Below are positions 27,508 through 36,532 of a stretch of 64,000 bases of DNA, in pieces. This DNA is from Methyloligella sp. (GTDB lineage Bacteria; Pseudomonadota; Alphaproteobacteria; Rhizobiales; HXMU1428-3): positions 62,001-126,000 of the forward strand of contig BQJJ01000008.1 of assembly GCA_021604645.1 (NCBI GenBank), read 5' to 3'. Position numbers and translations under genes: made by a program. Below the pieces are notes generated by a model. That model saw nothing but the letters and a program-made list of their open reading frames with translations, did no database searches and had not been told where the DNA came from. Position 1 is the stretch's first letter. Every line of letters starts with the position of its first letter.

Positions 27508-27509
27508 TC

Positions 27510-29933
27510 ATGAAGTTCACACTTAGCTGGCTAAAAGACCATCTCGAAACAGACAAATCTCTGGATGAAATTCTAGAAAAACTAACTCTCATCGGCTTAG
27601 AGGTTGAAGAAGTCGTCAACCCAGCCGAAAGCTTAAGCAATTTCGTCATCGCGAAAATTGAAACTGCAGAAAAGCATCCAGACGCTGACAAGCTCCAAGT
27701 CTGTACTGTGAACAACGGCAGCGAAAAAATGCAAGTGGTTTGCGGCGCGCCTAATGCCAAAGTAGGCCTCCTTGGCGTGTTCGCTCCTGTCGGCACTTAT
27801 GTCCCCGGTATTGACTTCACACTCACCAAAGCAAAAATCCGCGGCGTTGAATCAATGGGCATGATGTGTTCAGAAAGTGAGCTAGAGCTCTCTGAAGATC
27901 ATGAAGGCATCATCGAGCTTGGTGAAAACGCCGCTGATAAAATCGGCACCCGCTATGTCGATTACGCCGGGTTAGATGACCCAATGATTGAAATCGCCAT
28001 CACGCCGAACAGACCAGATTGCTTAGGCGTTAGAGGCATTGCCCGCGATCTGGCAGCAGCTGGCCTTGGCACATTAAAAGATGAGAACCTTGGGTTTACT
28101 GATAAAGGCGACTTTAAAAGCCCAACTGATATCAAGCTTGATATTGCAAAAGACAACTCTCACATCTGTCCAGCCTTTTGGGGCCGTTATGTGAAAGATG
28201 TAAAAAACGTGTCATCACCGGCTTGGTTACAAGCACGCCTAAAAGCCATTGGCCTGCGCCCGATTAACACGCTAGTCGATATCACAAACTACATCTCCTA
28301 TGACCGCGGCCGTCCGTTGCATGTTTATGATGCTGACAAGCTAACAGGGACTGTCTCAGCTCGTCTAGGCAACAAGGGTGAGAAATTCACCGCTTTAGAT
28401 GGCAAAGACTATGAAGAACTTGAAGACGCCTGCCTCATCGCTGATGAGAAAAACGTCCTCGGCCTTGGTGGCATCATGGGAGGAGAAGATAGTGGCTCCG
28501 TGTTAGAGACCACAAATGTCCTCATCGAATCTGCTTATTTCGACCCAATCCACATCGCCATGACTGGCCGCAAACTAAACCTCATCTCAGACGCTCGCTA
28601 TCGCTTCGAGCGTGGCATCGACCCGCAATCAGTCGAGCTCGGCGTTAATCTCGCTACACAAATGATCCTGGATATTTGTGGTGGCACAGCCAGTGAAATG
28701 ATCAAAGCCGGCACACCGCCAAAGCCTGAGAAAACACTCGAGTTCGACCTCCAGCGTGTCACCAAGCTAACCGGCGTAACCTTGTCTAATAAAGAAGTGA
28801 CTGAGACCCTAACCAGCCTCGGCTTTGAGGTGAAAGGCAAAGATCAAACCGTAACAGTTAAAGTCCCAACCTGGCGCCCAGATATTGACGGAACAGCAGA
28901 CCTCGTAGAAGAAGTCATCCGCATAGTGGGGCTAGATAAAGTCACTCCAACACCATTGCCGCGCAACTTCGGCATTGCCCGCCCTGTACTAACGGAAAGC
29001 CAAAAGCGCGTGCGCACAGCAAAACGCGTGCTGGCCTCAAGAGGCGCCGTTGAAGCGATCACTTGGTCTTTCATCACTGAGGATCAAGCCAAACTCTTTG
29101 GCGGCGGCGAAGCAGAGCTTAAACTCGCCAACCCAATTTCAAGCGACATGTCAGACATGCGCCCATCCCTCTTGCCAGGCCTGATCACAGCCGCCGCCCG
29201 CAACATCGCCCGCGGCACCCAAGATCCAGTGCTAATGGAAGTTGGCCAAACTTATCACTCAGATAAAGAAGACGGCCAGCACATGGTAGCAAGCGGCATC
29301 AGATGCGGCACCGCCAATCACGCCGGCAACGGCCGCCACTGGAGCGGCAACAGCGCCCCTGTCACCGTGTTTGAAGCCAAAGCCGATGCGTTCGCGCTGC
29401 TAGCAGCCTTCGGCATGGAAGAAAGCAAAGTCCAAATCACAACAGACGCACCAAGCTGGTATCATCCTGGTAGGTCAGGCGTCATTCGTTTGGGTCCCAA
29501 AATCGTCATCGGTACCTTTGGCGAACTCCACCCAGAGACGATTAAGAAGCTAGACATCAAAGCCCCTGTTGTTGGCTTTGAAATCAATCTGGATGCGATC
29601 CCAGAGCCGAAGAAAAAATCACGCACAAAAGGTGCCATGGAGATCACAGACTTGCAGCCGCTGACACGCGACTTCGCCTTCATCGTCGACAGCGATGTGC
29701 CAGCAAGTAAACTAATCAAAGCCGCCAGCGGGGCTGACAAAAAACTAATAACTGAGGTTAGCCTCTTTGATCTCTTTGAAGGCGCATCACTTGGCGAGAA
29801 TAAAAAATCCCTCGCCATCGAAGTAACCCTACAACCAAAGGCAAAAACACTGACCGACGAAGAAATCGAAGCCGTGGCCGACAAAGTCATCGCCTCAGTG
29901 AAAAAAGCTACTGGTGGTGAGATAAGGTCTTAA
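27510..29933 (+). CDS. pheT: Phenylalanyl-tRNA synthetase beta subunit
   Basis: An 807-residue subunit with, in order, a tRNA-binding EMAP-like domain (about 40-150), B3/B4 editing domain, B5 domain (about 400-475), a core domain resembling a class II catalytic fold, and a C-terminal anticodon-recognition FDX-ACB domain (about 715-807). The length is normal for bacterial PheT. It forms the tetramer with PheS and hydrolyses Tyr-tRNA-Phe. Confidence 0.96.
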   Translation: MKFTLSWLKDHLETDKSLDEILEKLTLIGLEVEEVVNPAESLSNFVIAKIETAEKHPDADKLQVCTVNNGSEKMQVVCGAPNAKVGLLGVFAPVGTYVPGIDFTLTKAKIRGVESMGMMCSESELELSEDHEGIIELGENAADKIGTRYVDYAGLDDPMIEIAITPNRPDCLGVRGIARDLAAAGLGTLKDENLGFTDKGDFKSPTDIKLDIAKDNSHICPAFWGRYVKDVKNVSSPAWLQARLKAIGLRPINTLVDITNYISYDRGRPLHVYDADKLTGTVSARLGNKGEKFTALDGKDYEELEDACLIADEKNVLGLGGIMGGEDSGSVLETTNVLIESAYFDPIHIAMTGRKLNLISDARYRFERGIDPQSVELGVNLATQMILDICGGTASEMIKAGTPPKPEKTLEFDLQRVTKLTGVTLSNKEVTETLTSLGFEVKGKDQTVTVKVPTWRPDIDGTADLVEEVIRIVGLDKVTPTPLPRNFGIARPVLTESQKRVRTAKRVLASRGAVEAITWSFITEDQAKLFGGGEAELKLANPISSDMSDMRPSLLPGLITAAARNIARGTQDPVLMEVGQTYHSDKEDGQHMVASGIRCGTANHAGNGRHWSGNSAPVTVFEAKADAFALLAAFGMEESKVQITTDAPSWYHPGRSGVIRLGPKIVIGTFGELHPETIKKLDIKAPVVGFEINLDAIPEPKKKSRTKGAMEITDLQPLTRDFAFIVDSDVPASKLIKAASGADKKLITEVSLFDLFEGASLGENKKSLAIEVTLQPKAKTLTDEEIEAVADKVIASVKKATGGEIRS

Positions 29934-29937
29934 GTGC

Positions 29938-29961
29938 GGATGCTTTTTGGGTATCTGAAGC
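29938..29961 (+). repeat. Dispersed hairpin repeat, unit 2
   Basis: GGATGC-TTTTTGG-GTATC-TGAAGC just after pheT. The loop is altered (TTTTTGG) and one stem pair is G-T; the tail TGAAGC is intact. It is followed by a separate terminator. Confidence 0.55.
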
Positions 29962-30004
29962 AAAAAGAAGAAAGCTTTTTCTTACTTATTTAGATATTTC
30001 ATTA

Positions 30005-30035
30005 GGGCGCTGTTTAATAAGAACAGCGCCCTTTT
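30005..30035 (+). terminator. Terminator after pheT
   Basis: GGGCGCTGTT / AACAGCGCCC, a 10-bp perfect stem with a 7-base loop, followed by TTTT. Confidence 0.9.
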
Positions 30036-30092
30036 ATTAAGTCTCGGTTATATTTACAACTTAAAGAAACTTATACTTTTAAGGAAAATCTT

Positions 30093-30479
30093 TTGGCATT
30101 CGAATTAGATGAGAAATTTTTAATTGATGTCGAAAATCAATTAGGAGCAAAATTGCCAAGCAGTTATCGTCAAGCCATGATGATCAGAAATGGTGGCGAA
30201 ATATCTGTTAAAGGAGATAGTTGGCAACTTCATCCAATATTCGATCAATCAGACCGAAAAAAAATTGCTCGAACTTGTAATCATATCATTAAAGAAACCG
30301 AATCTATGATGGATTGGCAAGGCTGGCCCTCAAATGCACTTGCAATAGCCCAGAATGGTAGCGGAGATACCCTTCTATTTTTACGAAAAGAAAAAATGTT
30401 CTCTCCAGAGGTTTATGTATGGGATCATGAAAGCGGAGAGTTACATATAGTTACTGAAGAATTTGAAAGTCTTATCTAA
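30093..30479 (+). CDS. SMI1/KNR4-family protein
   Basis: A 128-residue protein of the SMI1/KNR4 (SUKH) fold: AKLPSSYRQAMMIRNGGEI in the N-terminal part and the later AIAQNGSGDTLLF are the two family motifs. Members often act as immunity proteins against secreted or contact-dependent toxins; no toxin gene is adjacent, so it may be an orphan immunity gene or have a cellular role. It starts at TTG behind AAGGAAAA; no ATG in frame lies nearby. Confidence 0.75.
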   Translation: MAFELDEKFLIDVENQLGAKLPSSYRQAMMIRNGGEISVKGDSWQLHPIFDQSDRKKIARTCNHIIKETESMMDWQGWPSNALAIAQNGSGDTLLFLRKEKMFSPEVYVWDHESGELHIVTEEFESLI

Positions 30480-30783
30480 AACTGACTATTGTAATTTAAT
30501 TGTTTTTTTCTACTACAACCAAACACTAACAACGTAAATACAAAAACTTGTATTCAATTGTTAATTTTAAACCAATCTCAAACAACCTGCCCAGCAACGC
30601 AGCCTGATGACCACGCTCATTGAAAATTATAGCTCCCAAGCCAATCGGTCACATCTACCAATTCACCAACAAAATGAAACTCAGAAAATCCTGTTCAATC
30701 TCTTCCCAACATATCATCAAAACAGATCAATTAATAAAGTCATGAGCCTTGTATCAAATTCTTGATGAGATAAACTAACACTC
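30480..30783. other. Intergenic region containing a gene remnant
   Basis: The 304 bases between the SMI1-like gene and the following secreted protein contain only the decayed flavoprotein end described next. Confidence 0.6.
30578..30720 (-). pseudogene. Decayed copy of the 3' end of the YhiN-like flavoprotein gene
   Basis: On the minus strand this reads ELVDVTDWLGSYNFQ, stop, AWSSGCVAGQVV, stop, and matches without gaps the C-terminus of the intact flavoprotein encoded about 1 kb to the right (EVVDVTGWLGGYNFQ, W, AWSSGWVAGQVV). The Trp codon between the two parts has become TGA. Upstream of this the copy loses alignment. It must come from a duplication, with the gene for an unknown secreted protein now lying between the two copies. 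Confidence 0.85.
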
Positions 30784-31584
30784 ATGAAAAATTTTCGAGC
30801 CAAACCATTAGCAAGTTATTTTCTTTTTTTATTGGTCATTTTCACGTCATTGATCAAGCTCCACGAACCTGCAAATGCTGAGACAAAGAAAACCATTTGG
30901 GCCTATAGCCAAATAGAAAACCCAGACAGCTTAAAAGAGCCAGTCAAGCTCTCCATAATGAATGCCATTACAAAGCTTCCCATTATCACAGCCAAATGCC
31001 TTGCTGGAGAAAACGCTGACAAAATTCCACTCCGACTTTGGCATTCAATCACAGATCTTTCCTCACAAACAAAAGTCACCTTTTCGAAAGAAAAATATAA
31101 AGCCACTTTCAAAACCACTAAAGGCAAAACCAACAAACTGAAAATCACATCCTTGCAAATGAAAATGTCTTTAAGGGCCGAATTTTGGAACGCTCTACTG
31201 GCAACCAAATCCATTAATTATCAAGTGCATCGGTCTCACATAACAAATCTAAATTTGATGTATGGAAGTGAAAAACGCATTTCAGAATTTTTAAGTTCGT
31301 GCCGCGCGCGTTCCCTTGGAATAAACCCTCAAAAGAAACAAGATAACGTCATCACACGTCTTTTCACCTGCAATGCGAAAGAAGACATAACTGTAAAAAT
31401 CAATATGTCAGGCACGAAGCCAACCGTTTATCTGAGTTATAAAAATGACAAAGATGTTAAATTAAATAGCTCACTGGAAACACAAGGCATAATTTACAAA
31501 AACCCTAACTACAAACTTTACCTACAACAAAACAAAGCAATCCTGGAGAGCAAGGCTGAAAAACTAACATGCCGGTCCAAATAA
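30784..31584 (+). CDS. Hypothetical secreted protein
   Basis: Not recognised. A 266-residue protein with a signal peptide (residues 1-32, ending PANAE) and a Lys-rich mature part. It has four cysteines in the mature protein (in ITAKCLAGE, LSSCRARS, FTCNAKED and LTCRSK), which may form two disulfides in the periplasm, hinting at two similar halves. It lies between the decayed and intact copies of a flavoprotein gene end. Confidence 0.65.
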   Translation: MKNFRAKPLASYFLFLLVIFTSLIKLHEPANAETKKTIWAYSQIENPDSLKEPVKLSIMNAITKLPIITAKCLAGENADKIPLRLWHSITDLSSQTKVTFSKEKYKATFKTTKGKTNKLKITSLQMKMSLRAEFWNALLATKSINYQVHRSHITNLNLMYGSEKRISEFLSSCRARSLGINPQKKQDNVITRLFTCNAKEDITVKINMSGTKPTVYLSYKNDKDVKLNSSLETQGIIYKNPNYKLYLQQNKAILESKAEKLTCRSK

Positions 31585-31587
31585 ATG

Positions 31588-31631
31588 TGGTCTAAAATCA
31601 ATGGTAAGGCTTGAAAAGTCACTTTAGACCA
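31588..31631. repeat. 9-bp inverted repeat at a converging gene end
   Basis: TGGTCTAAA and TTTAGACCA are a perfect inverted repeat 26 bp apart, the right arm overlapping the stop of the flavoprotein gene. It may be a weak transcription end signal. Confidence 0.4.
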
Positions 31632-32823
31632 CCTGCCCTGCAACCCAGCCTGATGACCACGCCCACTGGAAGTTATAGCCCCCTAGCCAGCCGGTCACGT
31701 CCACCACTTCGCCAATGAAATAAAGCCCTGGCACATCCTTCGCCATCATCGTTTTTGAATTAAGCCCGTTGGTATCAACCCCGCCTAGCGTAACCTCAGC
31801 CGTACGATAACCTTCTGTTCCAACAGGCTGGACAGTCCAACGATTAATTACATTAGAGACTAGTCTCAACTTTTTATCTGACAAATCAGCAATATTTCCC
31901 TCAAATTCAAATTGCTCAGTGATCATATCCGCAACCCGCTTTGGAAAATATTCCGAAAGCACCGTTTGCAGGGCAATCTTACCATTCGTTTGGCGCGCCT
32001 CTTTCAAAAGCTCAAACACATCACGCCCAGGCAGCATATCCAACTGAATGTTTTCTCCCTCGCGCCAATAAGATGAGATCTGCAAAATAGACGGCCCACT
32101 AAGCCCGCGATGAGTAAAGAGCATCGCTTCAGAAAATTTAGTCTTTTGATGAGACACAACCGCATCAAGCCCAATGCCAGAAAGCGGGCTTAAACTCGCC
32201 AAAAGCTGCTCATCAAAAGTAAGCGGCACTAAAGCGGGCCGCTGCTCAACCAAATCAAGCCCAAACTGTTCCGCCACTTTATAGCCAAACCCAGTTGCCC
32301 CCATCTTAGGAATAGACCGCCCGCCAGTTGCGATAACAAGAGAGCGACAAGAAACATCTTCAAGTGGTTCTTCTGTTTTTGAATGTTTTAAACGTAGTGA
32401 GAAACCATCTTCAGATTTTTCAATGCTCTCAACTTCCGTCTTAAGAGCAAGCTCAACATTTCCCTTGCGCATTTCTGCAACAAGCATCTCAATTATCTCA
32501 GTTGCAGAGCCATCACAAAATAATTGCCCCAAAGTTTTTTCATGAAACGCAATGTCATAAGATTTCACCAACGAGATAAAGTCATGCTGCGTATATTGGC
32601 TAAGCGCTGATTTGCAATAATGCTTATTTTCCGAGAGAAAATTTTTATGCGAGCACCCACTATTCGTAAAATTACACCGCCCACCGCCAGAAATTCTAAT
32701 CTTCTCACCAAAGGCCGTGCTGTGCTCAATCAACAATACAGACCGACCACGCTGCCCGGCTTGTAGCGCGCACATCATCCCAGCAGCCCCGCCACCAATA
32801 ATAACAACATCAAATTTTTTCAT
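31624..32823 (-). CDS. YhiN/HI0933-type FAD-dependent oxidoreductase
   Basis: A 399-residue flavoprotein. The dinucleotide fold GGGAAGMMCALQAGQRG begins at residue 11, the family motif ISGGGRCNFTNSG follows at about 45-57, and the ending VDVTGWLGGYNFQWAWSSGW is characteristic. The family (HI0933-like; sometimes named aminoacetone oxidase) has no firmly known reaction. A decayed copy of its last 45 codons lies about 1 kb away in the same orientation. Confidence 0.88.
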   Translation of the reverse strand: MKKFDVVIIGGGAAGMMCALQAGQRGRSVLLIEHSTAFGEKIRISGGGRCNFTNSGCSHKNFLSENKHYCKSALSQYTQHDFISLVKSYDIAFHEKTLGQLFCDGSATEIIEMLVAEMRKGNVELALKTEVESIEKSEDGFSLRLKHSKTEEPLEDVSCRSLVIATGGRSIPKMGATGFGYKVAEQFGLDLVEQRPALVPLTFDEQLLASLSPLSGIGLDAVVSHQKTKFSEAMLFTHRGLSGPSILQISSYWREGENIQLDMLPGRDVFELLKEARQTNGKIALQTVLSEYFPKRVADMITEQFEFEGNIADLSDKKLRLVSNVINRWTVQPVGTEGYRTAEVTLGGVDTNGLNSKTMMAKDVPGLYFIGEVVDVTGWLGGYNFQWAWSSGWVAGQVV

Positions 32824-32876
32824 GATTTTCTTTCATTAAGTAAGGGGCAGATAAATCAAATAAACTACATATCATC

Positions 32877-33100
32877 TACACGAAGAAGGAGTGATACACT
32901 TCGGTGTGAGAACATGGCAAAACCATCAATCAGCTGAAGGCGAAAAACATAGGCCTCTGCGCGGTTGCTAAATGGGCAAGCTAAAGCGCAAATAAAAAAG
33001 AGGCCATCAGTGCTTAGCGCTGCACCTCGTAGGGCGGCAGCTTCCCTGCCATTGCCCGTGAGAGAAAAAAAACCGAGCAGAAAGTTTCTGCTCGGTCTTT
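32877..33100 (+). ncRNA. Candidate structured RNA or mobile repeat, copy E1
   Basis: This intergenic element shares blocks with another at 58441-58693. In order: CGAAGAAGGAGT; a stem TACAC-TTCG-GTGTG (a UUCG tetraloop); AACATGGCA; a stem GGCCTCT/AGAGGCC (32952-32958 with 32999-33005) enclosing a hairpin-family unit, GGTTGC-TAAATGG-GCAAGC, with tail TAAAGCGC; and GCCCGTGAGAGA (33054-33065). A terminator follows at 33072-33100. In the other copy both stems have different sequence but still pair, which argues for selection on structure. Whether it is transcribed is unknown. REP-like DNA is an alternative. Confidence 0.5.
33072..33100. terminator. Terminator between E1 and infC
   Basis: ACCGAGCAGAAA / TTTCTGCTCGGT, a 12-bp perfect stem, followed on the plus strand by CTTTT and on the minus strand by a run of eight Ts. 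It ends infC and could end a + strand RNA from E1. Confidence 0.85.
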
Positions 33101-33134
33101 TACAAATTCATAGCTCTATTAAAAGCCTGGACTT

Positions 33135-33674
33135 TTATCTCGGTGCCAACACCATAATCATCTGGCGACCCTCAAGCTTTGGTTCTAGCTCAACTTTCGC
33201 AATCTCTTCAGTTTGCGCTTTCACCCGTCTAAGCAATTCCATGCCCAGCTGTTGGTGAGCCATTTCACGTCCACGAAATCTCAAGGTCACTTTCACCTTG
33301 TCACCAGCATCAAAGAACTTCTGCATATTGCGCATTTTCACATCATAGTCATGTGTATCAATATTGGGGCGAAGTTTAATCTCTTTAACATCGAAGGATT
33401 TTTGTTTCTTGCGAGCTTCAGCAGCTTTTTTCTGGGCCTGGTATTTGTACTTGCCATAATCCAGAATTTTCACAATAGCAGGTTTTGACCCGCCATTAAT
33501 CTCTACCAAATCCATATTGGCGTCAGCTGCTCTATTGAGGGCATCCTCAAGGGGCACCATCCCAACATTCTCTCCAGTTTCATCAATCAATTGAACCTCA
33601 GCATCATCAATATCATCATTGATGCGTGGTCCCTCATCCTTTTTTGGCGTTGCCTTCATTGGTCGGCGTGCGAT
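33135..33674 (-). CDS. infC: Translation initiation factor IF-3, probable ATC start
   Basis: A 179-residue factor that binds 30S subunits and checks initiation. The N- and C-terminal IF3 domains joined by a Lys-rich helix ([34 protein letters not shown]) are intact. The only ATG is at 33659, but AGGAGA (33682-33687) is 7 bases from an in-frame ATC at 33672-33674 and 22 from the ATG. ATC is a noncanonical start of the kind known for infC, where IF-3 represses its own translation by rejecting such codons. The start [20 protein letters not shown] fits the family N-terminus. A leader of about 180 bp precedes it. Confidence 0.9.
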   Translation of the reverse strand: MARRPMKATPKKDEGPRINDDIDDAEVQLIDETGENVGMVPLEDALNRAADANMDLVEINGGSKPAIVKILDYGKYKYQAQKKAAEARKKQKSFDVKEIKLRPNIDTHDYDVKMRNMQKFFDAGDKVKVTLRFRGREMAHQQLGMELLRRVKAQTEEIAKVELEPKLEGRQMIMVLAPR

Positions 33675-33873
33675 GGCAGTATCTCCTATATAATTAATAT
33701 AAATAATTTCAAAAACGTCTCTCTCATCAACTTCAAATAATCTAAAAATGAAAATCCCGCGAAGGTGAGAGAAAACAAACCCGTTAAAAACCGGCCTGTT
33801 TTATGTATAACACATAAATTACAACCAAAGAGCTATAATTTCGTCAAGTGAATTAGCAAGTTCTACCCCTATT

Positions 33874-35073
33874 TTAGCCCCTAACTGTGGCTAGAGGCCC
33901 ACCTAATAGGGTCTCATAGACCTGAATTGTCTGATTTTGCATGTTTAGGGTCGTAAAATTCTCTTTTATATAGCGGCGAGATATATCAGCCATAACCTGT
34001 AATTCGTTAGGTTGAAACTCTAAAATACTAAGAATTCTGGTCGCAATCGCCGCTCCATCAGCAACTGGTACAAGCCATGCGGTTGCCTGATCCTGAGCTT
34101 GGGCTTCACCCTTTCCTAAATTCAAAAATTCAGGCGGCGCCCCAATATCTGTAGCAATAACCGGGCAACCCATCGCCTGAGCCTCAGCCGCAGCCCGACC
34201 AAACGCTTCAGCTTCTCGCGACGCAACAACAACAATGTCCGCCAACTTATAAGCCGCTGCCATATCGCTCACATGACCAACCAGCTTTACATGTTTCTCT
34301 AACCCATCTTTTTTAATGAGCTCTTTTAAATCATTTTCATAAGCAACACGACCCTGAGCATCTCCTGCCAAAATCATAACAGAGCGATCATCACCTCTGC
34401 GCTTAAGTTGAGCTGCAGCTTCAATCACATCGCGCTGTCCTTTCCATTCTGTCAACCGGGCCGCATGAAGAATGATTTTTTTATTCTTGTATTCATCTAT
34501 GTCCAACCCCCATGAAGAACGCATCGCCTGTTCTCGTTCAATTGAGACAGCATCAGGGTCAATATCATCCACATCAACACCGCGGTAAATTACAGTCAGG
34601 CGGTCTGGGTCTGGCGCATGACGATCAAGAATTAAATTTGCCGTGAACTTGGAGTTTGCAATGACCCAATCACCTTTTGCCATCACGCCATTATAAAATC
34701 CTTTGAGAGAAGACTTCTGATTATATGCACCATGATATGTCGTCACAAAAGGAACTTTAGCAGCGCGCGCGGCCCAATACCCACTCCACGCCGGCGCGCG
34801 AGAACGCGCATGTACAAGAGAGATATTTTCATCTCTAATTAATTTGGCGATTGCTTTGCCATTTAACCACATCTTCATAGGATTTTTCGTAGAAGCAGGC
34901 ATCTTGATAATTGTACCGCCCTTAGCAATCACATCATCACAAAGCGCCCCGCCCTCAGTCACAACTAATGAACGCCCACCAGCCCGAACGACGGCCTCAG
35001 TCATTTCAACAACAGACTTTTCAGCCCCGCCGGTTTTTAACTCAGGGATTATTTGTAAAATAGTCGCGCTCAA
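33874..35073 (-). CDS. Glycosyltransferase family 4
   Basis: A 399-residue retaining glycosyltransferase. The N-terminal Rossmann domain begins with ELKTGGAEKSVVEM, and the C-terminal domain carries GRAAAEAQAMGCPVIATDIG with the GT4 EX7E motif. It probably adds a sugar in lipopolysaccharide or capsule synthesis. No sugar-pathway gene is adjacent. Confidence 0.85.
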   Translation of the reverse strand: MSATILQIIPELKTGGAEKSVVEMTEAVVRAGGRSLVVTEGGALCDDVIAKGGTIIKMPASTKNPMKMWLNGKAIAKLIRDENISLVHARSRAPAWSGYWAARAAKVPFVTTYHGAYNQKSSLKGFYNGVMAKGDWVIANSKFTANLILDRHAPDPDRLTVIYRGVDVDDIDPDAVSIEREQAMRSSWGLDIDEYKNKKIILHAARLTEWKGQRDVIEAAAQLKRRGDDRSVMILAGDAQGRVAYENDLKELIKKDGLEKHVKLVGHVSDMAAAYKLADIVVVASREAEAFGRAAAEAQAMGCPVIATDIGAPPEFLNLGKGEAQAQDQATAWLVPVADGAAIATRILSILEFQPNELQVMADISRRYIKENFTTLNMQNQTIQVYETLLGGPLATVRG

Positions 35074-35182
35074 TTGAGATGGTCCTGGAAATGAAATTTA
35101 AATCGTATAAATAAAGAACATTTTATGAAAACAGTCTTGCCTCATACAACAGGAACAGTCAAAGAAAAATCAGACTAATTTG

Positions 35183-36532
35183 CTAGGGTCTAGCCCCTAA
35201 CTCACAGTGAGAAAGAGCCGCTTTCGCTCTTGCTTTAACTTGCCATCCATACAATAGCTCAGTTTTTTTAGACTTTAGCACCTCTTCTGTAGGTTCGGCC
35301 TTTTTGTCTTTATTATCGGTTGTATCTTGCGTCTCTTCTGGCACTTGCAGTCTTAGTAAAACACCCGTCTTTTCTTTATCTAATGTATAGCGGTCAGCAT
35401 TGGCAAAATCTTCCAATTGCTGTGTTAAATCCCCAAAGGCCCAGAAAAATTGCGGCGTTCTTTGCACTAACCCTCTAACTTTCTCCTTTGGTAGCCTACC
35501 AACTAAATCAATAAGCAAAGTCTCCGCCTTGCGCTCAGAAGCATCTGCCAATCCTAAAACATAAAATGTTTCTGATAAAAATTCTGGCTTCAAAACACAG
35601 CGATCTAGCAAATTGAGAGAAACATCTGTCTCGCCTGCAAACAGAGTTTTATAAAATTTCATCGATGAAGATTGAACGCGCCGACGGTGATCTAACAATT
35701 GTACTGTAAGATGGCTGGCCCTTTGATGTAGCAAACCCTTAAACAACACAGCATCCAAAGCTTCCTTTCCGCCAAGCCTGGCTAGCTTTTCAGGCAGAAC
35801 CCAAAGAGAATAATCCCGCTTATGAACACCCGTTTTGCAATCAAGAACCGTTTTTTTCAAAGTACAATTCTCAGCACTAAATAAAGGGTTTGTTTTATCG
35901 ATAGTTTTATAAGCGACGCCACCCATATAAGTATGGCTAACATAATCAACATCAACAGGCTCAATCAAAGCATTTTTATCGGTTACCAATTTAGAAAAGT
36001 CCACATCACGAAAAACGCAAGCTAAACGATCTCGGCAAGCCCCAGCTTTTTTTATCAAACGCAAACCAGAACCACCATCATAATAAGTCGCAGTCTTTTC
36101 CAAGCCATTACTGACATAACACCCAGCTGCACCACACAGAACAAGATCTGCCCCAGCCGTTACATCCCAGGCTGAGCCATCAGCTTGGAGCGGCATGACA
36201 ACAAGCGCTACAGTATAAGTTTCAGCTAAAACTTTCGCCTCTGGCTTATCTTTGGTTTCATTGTTTAAAGGGTCTTTTTCAGAACTTATTGGCTCTTGAG
36301 ATAAGTCCGTCTCTTTCTGTGTTTCAGAAACTAGCTCGCTTTCACTATCCTTTTCTGCAACATCATCATTGACGAAATCTAATTTGGGAGGGTAGTCAAA
36401 ATACAAACTGTCTTGAACAACATCCGCTTCAGAAGCCTCTGAACTGGCCAAAGAGCTGAAAAATATGGAACTAAAAACACCACAGACTATGAGTGGCAAA
36501 ATCAAATTTTTTTTCAAATTATTCTTTTCCAT
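35183..36532 (-). CDS. Hypothetical exported protein, 449 residues
   Basis: Not recognised. It has a hydrophobic segment near the N-terminus (LILPLIVCGVFSSIFFSSLA), an acidic, disordered stretch (about residues 35-110), and a structured region rich in cysteine from about 125: VLCGAAGCYVSNG, KAGACRDRLACVFRDV, SAENCTLKKTVLDCKTG, LDRCVLKPEF. The last part is again disordered and Lys-rich. The protein is probably periplasmic, with several disulfides. The start is uncertain: an in-frame ATG lies 48 bases further upstream. Confidence 0.6.
   Translation of the reverse strand: MEKNNLKKNLILPLIVCGVFSSIFFSSLASSEASEADVVQDSLYFDYPPKLDFVNDDVAEKDSESELVSETQKETDLSQEPISSEKDPLNNETKDKPEAKVLAETYTVALVVMPLQADGSAWDVTAGADLVLCGAAGCYVSNGLEKTATYYDGGSGLRLIKKAGACRDRLACVFRDVDFSKLVTDKNALIEPVDVDYVSHTYMGGVAYKTIDKTNPLFSAENCTLKKTVLDCKTGVHKRDYSLWVLPEKLARLGGKEALDAVLFKGLLHQRASHLTVQLLDHRRRVQSSSMKFYKTLFAGETDVSLNLLDRCVLKPEFLSETFYVLGLADASERKAETLLIDLVGRLPKEKVRGLVQRTPQFFWAFGDLTQQLEDFANADRYTLDKEKTGVLLRLQVPEETQDTTDNKDKKAEPTEEVLKSKKTELLYGWQVKARAKAALSHCELGARP

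Noticed and set aside
30578-31745. Insertion sequence bounded by the duplicated gene ends
   Set aside because: No transposase, no terminal inverted repeats, and the repeats are parts of a coding sequence.
32963-32987. SAM-II or preQ1 riboswitch, because of the GCTAAAG-like tail
   Set aside because: The required pseudoknot and conserved core are not present, and no matching target gene follows.
32877-33100. RNase P, tmRNA, 6S or SRP RNA
   Set aside because: None of the core motifs of those RNAs that I know are present, and two copies in one window would be unexpected.
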